Assembly (NCBI GenBank): GCA_934169725.1
Contig: CAKPOF010000004.1
Span: forward strand, 1-64,000
Source of the DNA: an uncultured Clostridia bacterium
Lineage (GTDB): Bacteria > Bacillota > Clostridia > TANB77 > CAG-508
DNA length: 64,000 nt
Direction: 5' to 3'
Shown here piece after piece: positions 1 to 9,461 of this stretch (positions are counted from its first letter, which is position 1; every line of letters begins with the position of its first letter). Position numbers and translations under genes: made by a program. The notes under the pieces were generated by a model, which saw only the letters and a list, made by a program, of their open reading frames with translations, searched no databases and was not told where the DNA came from.

Positions 1-740
1 TTTAGCATTTTTTATTTATTTTGTTTTTTTAATTATTGATTATTTTTATTTAAATATTAATTTAATTAATATTTTTTTATTATATTTTTATTAATATAAA
101 ATAATTATTTTTATGATTTTTTTATTTGATTTTTAATATTTATTTTTAATTAATTATTTTTTATTTATTAATTCTTATTATTATTATTTAATTGTTTATT
201 TATTATTTTAATTTAATTAATAATATTTTTAAATATTTATATTTTCTATTTTTATAAAAATATGTCAAATTAATTTATTTTAAAAATATTTTATTTTAAT
301 TTTGTTTATCTAATTATATTATTTAATTTTTAAACTCCTTTAAAATCGATTTTAACGCTTTACTTTTTATATGTTTTATGTTTATTTTTTTAGCCTATTG
401 TTGATATTTTTATATGCTTTTTCATTCATTTTACCTTAATTTTACTACGGTTTGCTCACTTTATAATCTATCTTTTAAAACTATAAAATATTTTTTTATT
501 AAATATACATATCTTTTATCGTAAACTTATTTTTTTATATATTTTCAATAATATTATATGCTTTTCATTTTTTTTGTTTTATTTTTAAATATCTTATTAT
601 TAATAATATATTATTTTATTAATAATTTCTATTTCTTGATTTTTATTTTTTATTATTTATTTTAATTTTTTTGTGTTTAATTTTTTATTATTATTTATTA
701 ATTTAATTAATTAATTTTTATTTTATAATTATTTTATTTA
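1..740. other. AT-rich stretch without a recognisable gene
   Basis: This stretch is almost entirely A and T, with long T runs and frequent stop codons in every frame. The complement of about 331-340 has an AAAGGAG-like sequence but no usable start codon follows it. I see no gene, tRNA or clear terminator. It lies downstream of the minus-strand operon ending at 741. Confidence 0.6.
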
Positions 741-1592
741 TTATTTTAAAAAATTATTTAATATTTTTATTTTTATAAATTTATTCTTAAAAATAAAATA
801 AAAATATTTTGATATATTTAATAATGAATAATTATTTATTATTAAGATTAAATTATTTTTTGTTTTTTTATAATTTTTTATTTCTATTAAATTATTTATA
901 TTGTTTTCTATTACTAGTATATTTATATATTGTTCAAATATTGGTAACTTATTAATATCTTCAGCATTTTTTATATTTATAATTATATAATATTTTTTAT
1001 TTTTATATTTTTGTTTTATATTCTCTATTTTTTTATTTATTTTATTTTTTAAAAATTCTTTACTATCTAAATTTAATTTTATTATTTTTATATTTTTATT
1101 TATTTTTCTTATTAACATTAATTCTACTATTTTTTTATCTATGTATTTTTTTCCAAAAATAATTATTATATTTTTTTCTTCTATTATTTTATTTTTTCTT
1201 TTTTTTATTATATATTTATTTATTTTTTTATTATCTTTTTTTATTGTTTTATTTTTATTTATTTCTTTTATCATTTTATAATTATTTATATAATTATCTG
1301 AATAAATTTTATAAATATTTAATTTATTTATTTCTTCTTTTTTTGTTTTATTTTTTAATAATATAATTATTTTTATTTTATTATTTATTTTATAAATATT
1401 TTTTATTAATTTAAAAAAATTTATTTCTCCTGGTAAATTTTCACTTATTATTAATATATTTATATTTTTATCTTTTTTTATTATTTCTATTATAGCTTCT
1501 TTATACCATATATTTTCTTCTTCAGTTATTTTATTTTTGTATAATTTTTTTATTAATGTTTCATTAGTTATTGCTGTTATTATTTTTCCCAT
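741..1592 (-). CDS. Lysine/isoleucine/asparagine-rich protein, possibly with a CpaE/TadZ-like receiver fold
   Basis: The 283-residue product starts at an ATG preceded by AAGGAG at good spacing, and the gene overlaps the end of the upstream VirB4-like gene by about 29 bases, so the two are co-transcribed. The first 90 residues alternate hydrophobic strands and charged helices (NILIISENLPGE, then KIKIIILLKNK), which resembles the degenerate receiver domain at the N terminus of CpaE/TadZ-type proteins. A second hydrophobic strand near residue 140 (NIIIIFGKKY) is not followed by a recognisable P-loop. Composition is dominated by Lys, Ile and Asn, as expected at extreme AT content. The domain assignment is an inference; the gene call itself is better supported. 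Confidence 0.6.
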   Translation of the reverse strand: MGKIITAITNETLIKKLYKNKITEEENIWYKEAIIEIIKKDKNINILIISENLPGEINFFKLIKNIYKINNKIKIIILLKNKTKKEEINKLNIYKIYSDNYINNYKMIKEINKNKTIKKDNKKINKYIIKKRKNKIIEEKNIIIIFGKKYIDKKIVELMLIRKINKNIKIIKLNLDSKEFLKNKINKKIENIKQKYKNKKYYIIINIKNAEDINKLPIFEQYINILVIENNINNLIEIKNYKKTKNNLILIINNYSLLNISKYFYFIFKNKFIKIKILNNFLK

Positions 1593-3405
1593 TTTTTTCT
1601 TCTCCTTTTATTATTTCGTATTCCTTATCTGAACATTCTATTTTTATTAAAATATGTTCATAACCAACAAACATTAAACATTCTCCTCTTTTTAATGACT
1701 TTATTTCTATTTTTTCTTTTTCTGTTAAATTTGAATATTCTGACAATATTTTTATATTATCTTCTTCCAAGGAAAAAAAAGTTTTTATGCTTGAATTATT
1801 TAATATACTTTTTCCATATATTCCATCTTCTAAACTAAATATATCTGAAATATCTTGAGTAATTGCTACACTACTACCTCCATATTTTCTAATAGTCTTA
1901 AATATTTTATATATAAAGCTTGCTACATTTTTATTAGATGTAACTCCTATTAATCTCCATATTTCATCCAAATATATAGCTTTTTTTTCTTTTCTATTTT
2001 CTTTGATTTTATCCCAAAAAATTTCTGTAAATAAATACATTCCATATTTTAAGTTTTCTTCTCCTAGATCATATACATCTGCCACTATTAATTCATTTGT
2101 TATTTTTATGTTTGTATAATTATTAAAAAATTTCATCGAACCTTTTATAAATGGTATCATTTTTATTGAAAATTTTTCTGTTTTCCTATCTTTTTTTAAA
2201 ATATTATATAAATCTTCTAATATTGGCATGTCTTTTTCTTCTTTAAAAATTTTCGAATTATTTATTTTTTTATATAATGATTTATCGTCAAAATTAATAT
2301 TTTTTATTTCATATGTTTCTATTAATTTTTCTTCAATTATTGCTTTTTCTTCTTCATTTAATTCTCCAAATATTAAATTAAAAAATCCAATTAATTTACC
2401 AATTTTTGTTGCTAAATATCCTTCTTCTCCATCTTCCAAACTCTCTTTTCTTATATCTAAAACATTTATATATGTATTAGAATTTGGTCCTATAATTATT
2501 CTTGTTCCTTTTAAATATTTACATAATTTATCATATTCTCTATCTGGATCTATAATATATTGTTTCATTCCCATTAGTTTATACCTTAATATTAATAATT
2601 TTGTATAAAATGATTTTCCGGCTCCGCTTGTCCCAAAAATACACATATTTGCATTTTTATATTTTTCAGTATTATATCTATCTATAAATACTAACGAATC
2701 ATTATAAATATTTGTCCCTATAAAAATACCATCATTATCAAAAATATTTGATGAAACAAATGGATATGTTGATACTAAACTTGATGTTAATATATTTCTT
2801 TTAGCCACGCTTTTTATTAATTTATTGTTTTCCATCATTGGCAAACATGTTTTAAATATTTCTTCTTGTCTAAAATTTGCCCTTCTAGTTTGCATTCCTT
2901 TACTCTGCGAAATTCCCTCTAATTTATTTAATAAATATTCAAGCTCTTTTTTATCTTCTGAATAAACTAATAAATAAATATATAAAAAATACATTTCTTC
3001 ATTATTTATTTGCATTTCTCTTCTTATATATTTAGCATCACTATATGTTGATGTTGCGATGTCTATATCTTGCCTGTTTTCATTACTACTTTTTACTTCA
3101 ACCCCAACATTACCAATATGATATGTTAATTCTTTTATAATTTTATATGTATCTTGCCTTTCATAAAAAATTGATATATTTAAATTTATGTTACTTTCTA
3201 TTAAATTTTTTAAAATAATTTCCGCTTGTTCTCTATAATAATCTACAATAATTATTCCTGCATAAAACAAATTATCTATTTCTATGTATTTAGGATTTTT
3301 TATATTTATATATCCTGGTGATATACTGTCTTTATCAAAAATACTCCCTTCATATATTTTTAAATTTTTTTCTTTTTTATTTTTATTAAATAAATTTTTT
3401 ATAAT
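1564..3405 (-). CDS. VirB4-type conjugation/secretion ATPase, diverged second copy
   Basis: About 613 residues if started at an ATT codon. It carries a Walker A motif (GTSGAGKS), a Walker B-type strand (KAIYLDEIWRL) and a late Arg/Gln segment (SSVAITQDISD), the layout of the VirB4/TraC hexameric ATPase that powers type IV secretion. It is paralogous to the VirB4 gene at 25312-27273, and the similarity continues upstream of the first ordinary start, a TTG at 3270: residues encoded by 3271-3350 match the N terminus of the paralogue. In that frame no ATG, GTG or TTG occurs before the in-frame TAA at 3409-3411. An AGGAGG lies 11 bases before the ATT at 3403-3405, which I take as the provisional start. 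Readthrough of the TAA or a decayed start are alternatives. Confidence 0.7.
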   Translation of the reverse strand: MIKNLFNKNKKEKNLKIYEGSIFDKDSISPGYINIKNPKYIEIDNLFYAGIIIVDYYREQAEIILKNLIESNINLNISIFYERQDTYKIIKELTYHIGNVGVEVKSSNENRQDIDIATSTYSDAKYIRREMQINNEEMYFLYIYLLVYSEDKKELEYLLNKLEGISQSKGMQTRRANFRQEEIFKTCLPMMENNKLIKSVAKRNILTSSLVSTYPFVSSNIFDNDGIFIGTNIYNDSLVFIDRYNTEKYKNANMCIFGTSGAGKSFYTKLLILRYKLMGMKQYIIDPDREYDKLCKYLKGTRIIIGPNSNTYINVLDIRKESLEDGEEGYLATKIGKLIGFFNLIFGELNEEEKAIIEEKLIETYEIKNINFDDKSLYKKINNSKIFKEEKDMPILEDLYNILKKDRKTEKFSIKMIPFIKGSMKFFNNYTNIKITNELIVADVYDLGEENLKYGMYLFTEIFWDKIKENRKEKKAIYLDEIWRLIGVTSNKNVASFIYKIFKTIRKYGGSSVAITQDISDIFSLEDGIYGKSILNNSSIKTFFSLEEDNIKILSEYSNLTEKEKIEIKSLKRGECLMFVGYEHILIKIECSDKEYEIIKGEEKNGKNNNSNN

Positions 3406-3408
3406 AAA

Positions 3409-3999
3409 TTACTCATCCTCCTTTTTATTTATTTTATTAATATATTTTCTTGTATTTAAAAATGAATAAAATAATTCTAAAATTTCTTTTTTTTCGTTAA
3501 CACAATTAACTAAATTTCCACATCTTGTTAAACATTCTTTTATTCTTAAATATTTTTCATTTAATTCTTGATTTATAATTTCATAATTATTTATTTTTTT
3601 ATTTATTTGATTATTAGTTATTATTATATAAAATTTTTTACTAGCAGATTTTTTTTTAATATTTATTTGTGAAATATATTTTATATAATCCTCACTTATA
3701 TTTTTTAAATATTTATTTTCTTTTTTTCTTATATTTTTTTTTATTTTTGAAATATGATGACTTAAATCTTCTTTATTACTTTGAATTAAAATTTGAATAT
3801 CAAAATTACATGTTTTTAAAAAAATTTTATAAGCATTCAAAATTGCTTCTTTTTCTAACATTGATTTTAAATTATAGTTTATGGGAGTAACTTCTAAAAT
3901 TCTTATATATTTATTATTTTTTAGTTTTATGTTACTATTTTCGCAAATATCTGATATTTCTATCCATTTTTGAGTTGTTTTTTTTACTATATTTATCAC
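3409..3999 (-). CDS. VirB4 N-terminal-domain-like protein (partner of the downstream ATPase)
   Basis: The 196-residue product resembles in position and pattern the N-terminal partner of VirB4 encoded at 24141-25355: a strand-rich start (YIRILEVTPINYNLKS), a segment like the TraC/VirB4 N-domain (FDIQILIQSNKEDL), then a helical coiled region and a strand (KFYIIITNN). It lacks the membrane segment of that larger partner. It starts at ATG 3999 after AAAAGGAG and ends at a TAA in the same frame as the downstream ATPase. It is the first gene of a minus-strand operon with a near-consensus promoter. Confidence 0.55.
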   Translation of the reverse strand: MINIVKKTTQKWIEISDICENSNIKLKNNKYIRILEVTPINYNLKSMLEKEAILNAYKIFLKTCNFDIQILIQSNKEDLSHHISKIKKNIRKKENKYLKNISEDYIKYISQINIKKKSASKKFYIIITNNQINKKINNYEIINQELNEKYLRIKECLTRCGNLVNCVNEKKEILELFYSFLNTRKYINKINKKEDE

Positions 4000-4014
4000 T
4001 CTCCTTTTGGAAAT

Positions 4015-4043
4015 ATTTTACATTGTTTTGTTTTAATTGTCAA
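4015..4043 (-). promoter_or_regulatory. SigA-type promoter of the minus-strand VirB4-like operon
   Basis: On the minus strand TTGACA (4043-4038) is separated by 17 bases from TAAAAT (4020-4015). It stands just upstream of the AAAAGGAG and ATG of the gene starting at 3999. Confidence 0.75.
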
Positions 4044-4550
4044 GAAAAATTTTCTTTCATAATTCGACAAAATTATATATAAAAAAATTTAAAATTTTTT
4101 TATCTTTTTTGAATATTATTTTTATTTTTACATATAATATTATTGTAAAGTTAATAATAGTTAAACAAAGAGTATTAATAAATTATAGTTTATTAATATT
4201 CGAACAAAGATGTATTATAGTGTGAATATCATTATAATATTTCGGCGATAAGAGTATATTATTTGTTTGTATGTTGCATTTATTTGTTTCTATTTTGTTT
4301 TCTTTTATTTATATTATTATTTTAAGTGACAAAAAAATATGTAATATATTCGAGTTACGATTATTTTTATATTTATTTTTAAGTGATTATTTTTAATTCC
4401 TTTTCGGATGACTTTAGTTGCTTGTAGTGTATTAATAGTCCAGCGACTGATTATTATATGTGGTTTATAGCTTAATTATGTAGTAATATATGATAGGTTA
4501 GAAAATTATATATTTTAGTTTTAGCTACGATTATTATTAGCTTTACTGAT
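4044..4550. other. Non-coding AT-rich region
   Basis: About 500 bases without a convincing gene. A 62-codon plus-strand frame at 4037-4225 has no ribosome-binding site and no recognisable product. Short imperfect repeats (two ACAAAGA motifs near 4173 and 4204) are visible but no function is apparent. Confidence 0.5.
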
Positions 4551-4585
4551 TAATGGCAGATAATAATAATTATTATCTGCCATTA
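4551..4585. repeat. 35-bp near-perfect palindrome
   Basis: Two 16-base arms, TAATGGCAGATAATAA and its complement, flank a 3-base loop. It is the first of five consecutive hairpins between 4551 and 4753 downstream of gyrB. A related GATAAT/ATTATC palindrome lies at 51202-51228. Confidence 0.7.
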
Positions 4586-4590
4586 AATTA

Positions 4591-4621
4591 GAACAAAGCG
4601 ACTTTAGGTCGCCATTTGTTC
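4591..4621. repeat. Hairpin with two stem segments
   Basis: GAACAAA-GCGAC pairs with GTCGC-TTTGTTC across a short TTTAG loop, with a 2-base bulge. Second hairpin in the chain behind gyrB. Confidence 0.6.
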
Positions 4622-4720
4622 TCGCCGATTTGAGTTTTCGACTATAAGGCGAAAATCTCAAAGGCAATAGCGATTATAGCATTTTATATACTATGAAATT
4701 TCTCATTTCATAGTATATAA
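4617..4720 (+). repeat. Two-hairpin interspersed element, copy 1
   Basis: The element begins with CTCGCC. Hairpin 1 pairs TTTGAGTTTTC (4629-4639) with GAAAATCTCAAA (4651-4662). TAGC follows, then hairpin 2 pairs TTATATACTATGAAA (4684-4698) with its exact complement (4706-4720). The same arrangement occurs in inverted orientation at 14079-14184, with changed but still pairing bases in hairpin 2. This copy sits between gyrB and the VirB4-like operon. Confidence 0.6.
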
Positions 4721-4753
4721 AAAAAGTTAGAAATTAATATTCTAACTTTTTTT
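4719..4753 (-). terminator. Rho-independent terminator of gyrB, usable in both directions
   Basis: A stem AAAAAAAGTTAGAA / TTCTAACTTTTTTT with a short loop lies 5 bases after the gyrB stop codon and supplies a U run on either strand. Confidence 0.75.
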
Positions 4754-4757
4754 ATAA

Positions 4758-6686
4758 TTAAATATCTAGATTTTTTACATATTTTGCATTTTCTTGTATA
4801 AAGTTTCTTCTTGGTGCAACTTCATCACCCATTAATAATGTAAATATTTCATCAGCTTTTATTGCATCTTCCATTGTTACTTTTACAAGGATTCTAGTTT
4901 CTGGATTCATTGTTGTATCCCATAATTGCTCTGGATTCATTTCTCCTAGACCTTTATATCTTTGTAATCCCAATTGATCCCTTTGGATACCCTTTTCTTC
5001 TAATTTTTTATATGCATTTTGCAAATCTTCATCTGTATAACAATAAACATCTTCCATTCCTCTTTTTGATAATTTATATAATGGTGGTTGTGCTAAATAT
5101 ACATTTCCATTTTCTATTAATGGTCTCATATATCTAAAGAAAAATGTTAATAATAATGTTCTTATATGTGCACCATCGACATCAGCATCTGCCATTATAA
5201 TTACTTTTCCATATCTAATTTTAGTTATATCAAATTCTGCACCTATTCCTGCACCTATAGCTACTATAACCGGATTCAATTTATCATTTCCATATATTTT
5301 GTCAGCTCTAGCTTTTTCTACATTAAGCATCTTTCCCCATAATGGTAATATTGCTTGAAATTTTCTATCTCTTCCTTGTTTTGCACTACCTCCTGCTGAA
5401 TCTCCTTCGACTATATAAACTTCACATTCATCCGCATTTTTACTACTACAATCTGCTAATTTTCCTGGTAAAGTTGATGTTTCTAAACTACTCTTTTTTC
5501 TTACTAACTCTCTTGCTTTTCTAGCTGCTTCTCTTGCTCTTGAAGCACTTATACATTTTTCTAGAATAGCTTTTGCAACTTGTGGATTTTCTTCTAAGAA
5601 TGTAGATAATGCTTCATTAACCATACTTTGAACAACACCTGTAACTTCACTATTCCCTAACTTAGTTTTAGTTTGACCTTCGAATTGTGGTTCCCTAACT
5701 TTTACAGATACTACAGCTGTAATTCCCTCTCTAATATCTTCTCCTTGTAAGTTATTATCTTTTTCTTTTAAGAAATTATGACTTCTAGCATAATCATTGA
5801 AAACCTTTGTTAAAGATCTCTTAAATCCTTCTAGATGTGTACCACCTTCTATAGTATTTATATTATTTACAAATGTATATATATTTTCAGAATAACTTGA
5901 AGTATACTGAATTGCTATTTCAACCGGAACATCTCCATTTTTTTCAATATATATTGGAGTTTTATGTAACTTTTCTTTGTTTTTATTTAAGAATTCAACA
6001 AATGAAACTAATCCACCTTCGAAACAAAAATCTGCTTTTTTTGGTGTTTCCTCTCTTTTATCTTCTATTACTATTCTTAATCCTTTAGTTAAAAATGCCA
6101 TTTCTCTAAATCTTTTTTCTAAAACTTCATATTCATAATCTAAACTTTCAAAAATTGTATCATCTGCTAAAAATCTAACTTTAGTTCCTGTACCTTCTGC
6201 ATCCCCAATTTTTTCTAGTTTCTTTACTGTCTTTCCTTTTTCAAAGTACATTTGATATAAACCACCATCTCTTTTAATTGTTACTTCAGTCCAAGTTGAT
6301 AAGGCATTTACTACTGATGCACCAACTCCGTGTAGTCCACCAGATACTTTATATCCACTATCTCCACCAAATTTTCCACCAGCATGTAAAACTGTATATA
6401 CTGTTTCTGCTGTAGAAATATGTGTTTTTGGATGGATTTCAACAGGTATTCCTCTACCATTATCTTCTACAGATATAATATTTCCTGGTTCAATTTCTAT
6501 TTTAATATTAGTACAATATCCTGCTAATGCTTCATCTACACAGTTATCTACAATTTCATATACCATATGATGAAGTCCTCTAACAGATGTACTTCCTATA
6601 TACATACCTGGTCTTTTTCTTACGGCCTCAAGTCCTTCTAGAACTTGTATCTGCTCTGCACCATATTTATGTTTATACTTTTCCAT
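4758..6686 (-). CDS. gyrB: DNA gyrase subunit B
   Basis: The 642-residue product is a normal-length GyrB, the ATPase subunit of the type II topoisomerase that introduces negative supercoils. The GHKL ATPase region shows DNGRGIP and GGLHGVGASVVNALS in the first 130 residues. The TOPRIM domain carries EGDSAGG near residue 425 and DADVDGAHIRTLLLTFFFR near 500, and the C terminus has the expected QRYKGLGEMNPEQLW. The start ATG follows TAGGAGGAA. It follows recF by about 24 bases and closes the dnaA-dnaN-recF-gyrB row that runs away from the origin. gyrA is not in the window. Confidence 0.97.
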   Translation of the reverse strand: MEKYKHKYGAEQIQVLEGLEAVRKRPGMYIGSTSVRGLHHMVYEIVDNCVDEALAGYCTNIKIEIEPGNIISVEDNGRGIPVEIHPKTHISTAETVYTVLHAGGKFGGDSGYKVSGGLHGVGASVVNALSTWTEVTIKRDGGLYQMYFEKGKTVKKLEKIGDAEGTGTKVRFLADDTIFESLDYEYEVLEKRFREMAFLTKGLRIVIEDKREETPKKADFCFEGGLVSFVEFLNKNKEKLHKTPIYIEKNGDVPVEIAIQYTSSYSENIYTFVNNINTIEGGTHLEGFKRSLTKVFNDYARSHNFLKEKDNNLQGEDIREGITAVVSVKVREPQFEGQTKTKLGNSEVTGVVQSMVNEALSTFLEENPQVAKAILEKCISASRAREAARKARELVRKKSSLETSTLPGKLADCSSKNADECEVYIVEGDSAGGSAKQGRDRKFQAILPLWGKMLNVEKARADKIYGNDKLNPVIVAIGAGIGAEFDITKIRYGKVIIMADADVDGAHIRTLLLTFFFRYMRPLIENGNVYLAQPPLYKLSKRGMEDVYCYTDEDLQNAYKKLEEKGIQRDQLGLQRYKGLGEMNPEQLWDTTMNPETRILVKVTMEDAIKADEIFTLLMGDEVAPRRNFIQENAKYVKNLDI

Positions 6687-6710
6687 TTATGTTCCTCCTA
6701 TATATTAATT

Positions 6711-7778
6711 TTATTTAATTACTTTTCCGTCTTTTACATTATATATTAAAACATCTTTATTTTCAAGTTTTATTTTGTCTGTACATGTTATTATTACTTG
6801 TATGTTACTTATTTTTTCTAATAAATGTTTTCTTCTTTTTTCATCTAATTCTGACATAAAATCATCTAATAATAAAATAGGATATTCTCCAATTTCTTCT
6901 TTTATAATATCTAATTCAGCCATTTTTAATGATAATATTGAAGTTCTGTGTTGTCCCTGAGAACCATAAATCCCTAATTCTCTTTCATTAATAAAAATAT
7001 TAAAATCATCTCTATGTATTCCCTTAGTTGTATATCCTTTTATTATATCTAATTTTCTTCTTTGTTTTAATAATTCAATATATTTTTCTCTACTATCACA
7101 ATCACTATTATATTCTATTTTTATTTTTTCTTTATTATCTGTAATTTCACTATGAATATTTACTATTTTTTCATTTATTTTTTTCATAAATTCTTTTCTG
7201 TACTCATAAATTTTACATGCATAGTCAACTAATTTTTCATCCCAAATTTCTAACATTTCATCAGATTTATTAAATTCTCTAATTTGTCTTAAATAATTAT
7301 TTCTCTGCTCAATTGTTTTTTGATATAAATTTAAATTATACATATAATTAGGTTTCATTTGACTAATCATTATATCTAAAAATCTTCTTCTGTTTTGAGG
7401 TCCACCTTTTAAAATATTTATATCATCAGGTGTAAAAATAACTACATTTATATTTCCTAATAATTCACTTAATTTTTTTAATTTAATTCCATTTAAATAT
7501 ATATTTTTTTTATTCGATAATTCTATTTTAATTTTTCCATCTCTGTCTTCTTTTTCAAAAAAAATTTCTATTATAGAATTTTTTTGTCCTAACTTTATCA
7601 TTTCTGCATCTTTTTTAGCTCTAAATGATTTTCCCATACTTCCCATAAATATACTTTCTATAATATTAGTTTTTCCTTGTGCATTTTCTCCATAAAATAT
7701 ATTTATATTTTTTTCTAATTTTATTTCTTCTTTATTATAATTTCTAAAATTTATTAAATTTATTTTACTTATCCACAT
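6711..7778 (-). CDS. recF: DNA replication and repair protein RecF
   Basis: About 355 residues, normal for RecF, the SMC-like ATPase that helps load RecA at gaps with RecO and RecR. It shows a Walker A (GENAQGKTN) near residue 30, the signature segment (GIYGSQGQHRTSILSLKMAE) near 280 and Walker B (ILLLDDFMSELDEKRR) near 305. I prefer the ATG at 7778, which has GGAG six bases upstream, over an in-frame ATG four codons earlier that has none. The small S4-domain gene often found between dnaN and recF is absent; a repeat-rich gap takes its place. Confidence 0.95.
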   Translation of the reverse strand: MWISKINLINFRNYNKEEIKLEKNINIFYGENAQGKTNIIESIFMGSMGKSFRAKKDAEMIKLGQKNSIIEIFFEKEDRDGKIKIELSNKKNIYLNGIKLKKLSELLGNINVVIFTPDDINILKGGPQNRRRFLDIMISQMKPNYMYNLNLYQKTIEQRNNYLRQIREFNKSDEMLEIWDEKLVDYACKIYEYRKEFMKKINEKIVNIHSEITDNKEKIKIEYNSDCDSREKYIELLKQRRKLDIIKGYTTKGIHRDDFNIFINERELGIYGSQGQHRTSILSLKMAELDIIKEEIGEYPILLLDDFMSELDEKRRKHLLEKISNIQVIITCTDKIKLENKDVLIYNVKDGKVIK

Positions 7779-7790
7779 ATTATTCTCCAT

Positions 7791-8342
7791 TTGTGTATAT
7801 CTTTTAAAAAATATTTATTTAGACACTTAATTATTTATTATTTTTATTATATTTAAATATCTAATTTATTCTATTTTTTTCGATTTTTTTCTAATTTATT
7901 CTATTTTTTTTGAATTTTTATTAATTTTTTTAACATTAAATTATATTAATAAAAAATAAAATCGCCTTAATTTTGATTTTCGTGCGTCGCTTTTTTTCTT
8001 TTATTTTTATTTAAAAATTAATTTATTTTATTTTTTATTTCTATATAAATATTATTATTTTTGGCTTTTTAAAAGTCAGTTTTCCTAATTTATTCTATTT
8101 TTTTCGATTTTTTTCTAATTTATTCTATTTTTTTCATTTTATTTTTATTTATATTCCAGATTTTATATAGTTTTCTTTTTTTTTCTAATTTATTCTAATT
8201 TATTCTATTTTATTCTAATTTATTCTTTTTTATCTATATTTTATTTTTTTTATACTTTTCCACAATTTATTTGCAAAATGTGGAAAACATTTTTTATTTT
8301 TCTATTTATTTTAAAAAGATTAAAGGTAGAAAATTTCTGCCC
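7791..8342. repeat. Repeat-rich spacer between dnaN and recF
   Basis: This 550-base gap carries no gene. A 50-base sequence at 7861-7910 recurs exactly at 8085-8134; each is built of two CTAATTTATTCTATTTTTTT units separated by CGATTTTTTT. Further partial units (CTAATTTATT) follow at 8185, 8195 and 8215. On the coding strand of dnaN and recF the repeat reads as A-rich with AGAATAAATTAG. It could be a transcript-level spacer, a part of the origin or simply expanded simple sequence. Confidence 0.7.
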
Positions 8343-9461
8343 TTAATCTTCTTTTAATCTTATTGGTAAAATCATATATACATAATCATTGTTTTCTACT
8401 GATTTTATTAAACATGGAGATATACTACTACCAAATTCTATATATACTTCTTCATCATCAATAGCCTTTAAACTATCTAAAAAGTATTTTGGATTAAATC
8501 CAGCTTCCAAATTTTTTCCTTCTGTTGAAACATACAATTCTTCTTTAGCATCTCCCGTTTGATTTGTACATAAAATTGTCACTTTTCCAATATCAACTTG
8601 TACTTTTACAGGATATTTTTTCTCTTTTTCAACAGCAGATGAAGAAATTAAACTTATTCTTTCAAAACTGTCTTGTATATTACTTTTATTTACTCTTATT
8701 CTTGTTTCCCAAGAGCTAGGAATTACGTTTTTATAATTTAAAAATTCACCATCTAATATTCTTGTTACAATTTTACAATTGTCCATTTCAAATAATGCTT
8801 GATTTTTTGAAACACCTATTTTTATAGGTTCAAAAGAATCTGTTATTATTTTATTTATTTCTATCAAAGTTTTTCCTGGTATAACAGCACTAAAATCATT
8901 ACTTTGTTTTGTTAAAAATATTGTTCTCAATGCTAGTCTAAAACCATCTACAGCAACTAAACTTAACTTATTATTCTCTATTTCAAATAAACAACCTGTA
9001 AATATAGGTCTACTTTCTTCTGTACTTGCTGCAAATATTGTTTTCCTTATCATATTTTTTAATATATTTTGATCAATTTCTATTGAATTTTCTATTTCTA
9101 TTTTAGGTAATTCTGGAAATTCTTCTGGATTCATTGTAGCTAATTTATATAATGCTCCTTCACATTCTATTTCTAATAAATTATTTTCATTAATTCTTAT
9201 TTCTATTTCAGTATTAGGTAATTTTCTTATTATTTCACTAAACATTATAGCATTAACAACTGTATTACCTTGTTCTTTTACATCACATTCCATAACATAT
9301 TCTATACCAATTTCTAAATCATATGTTGTTAATTTTATTTCGTTATCATTTGTTTGAATTAATATTCCTTCTAGTATAGGCATTGTTGTTTTAGAAGCAA
9401 CACCTTTTACTACGGAATTTAAAGCTTTCATAATTTTGTCTTTATAACAAACTATTTTCAT
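8343..9461 (-). CDS. dnaN: DNA polymerase III subunit beta (sliding clamp)
   Basis: The 372-residue product has the three repeated clamp folds: MKIVCYKDKIMKALNSV at the start, the central TEESRPIFTGCLFE segment near residue 150, and a C terminus ending YMILPIRL, the usual beta-clamp ending. It forms the dimeric ring that tethers the polymerase to DNA. It follows dnaA on the same strand across a 320-base gap with DnaA-box-like sites and starts at an ATG after GGAGGTACTGCT. Confidence 0.97.
   Translation of the reverse strand: MKIVCYKDKIMKALNSVVKGVASKTTMPILEGILIQTNDNEIKLTTYDLEIGIEYVMECDVKEQGNTVVNAIMFSEIIRKLPNTEIEIRINENNLLEIECEGALYKLATMNPEEFPELPKIEIENSIEIDQNILKNMIRKTIFAASTEESRPIFTGCLFEIENNKLSLVAVDGFRLALRTIFLTKQSNDFSAVIPGKTLIEINKIITDSFEPIKIGVSKNQALFEMDNCKIVTRILDGEFLNYKNVIPSSWETRIRVNKSNIQDSFERISLISSSAVEKEKKYPVKVQVDIGKVTILCTNQTGDAKEELYVSTEGKNLEAGFNPKYFLDSLKAIDDEEVYIEFGSSISPCLIKSVENNDYVYMILPIRLKED

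Noticed and set aside
2228..2608. Plus-strand frame of 126 codons
   Set aside because: It lies antisense within the VirB4-like ATPase gene, has no ribosome-binding site and its hydrophobic Ser/Phe/Leu-rich composition is typical of the reverse complement of AT-rich genes.
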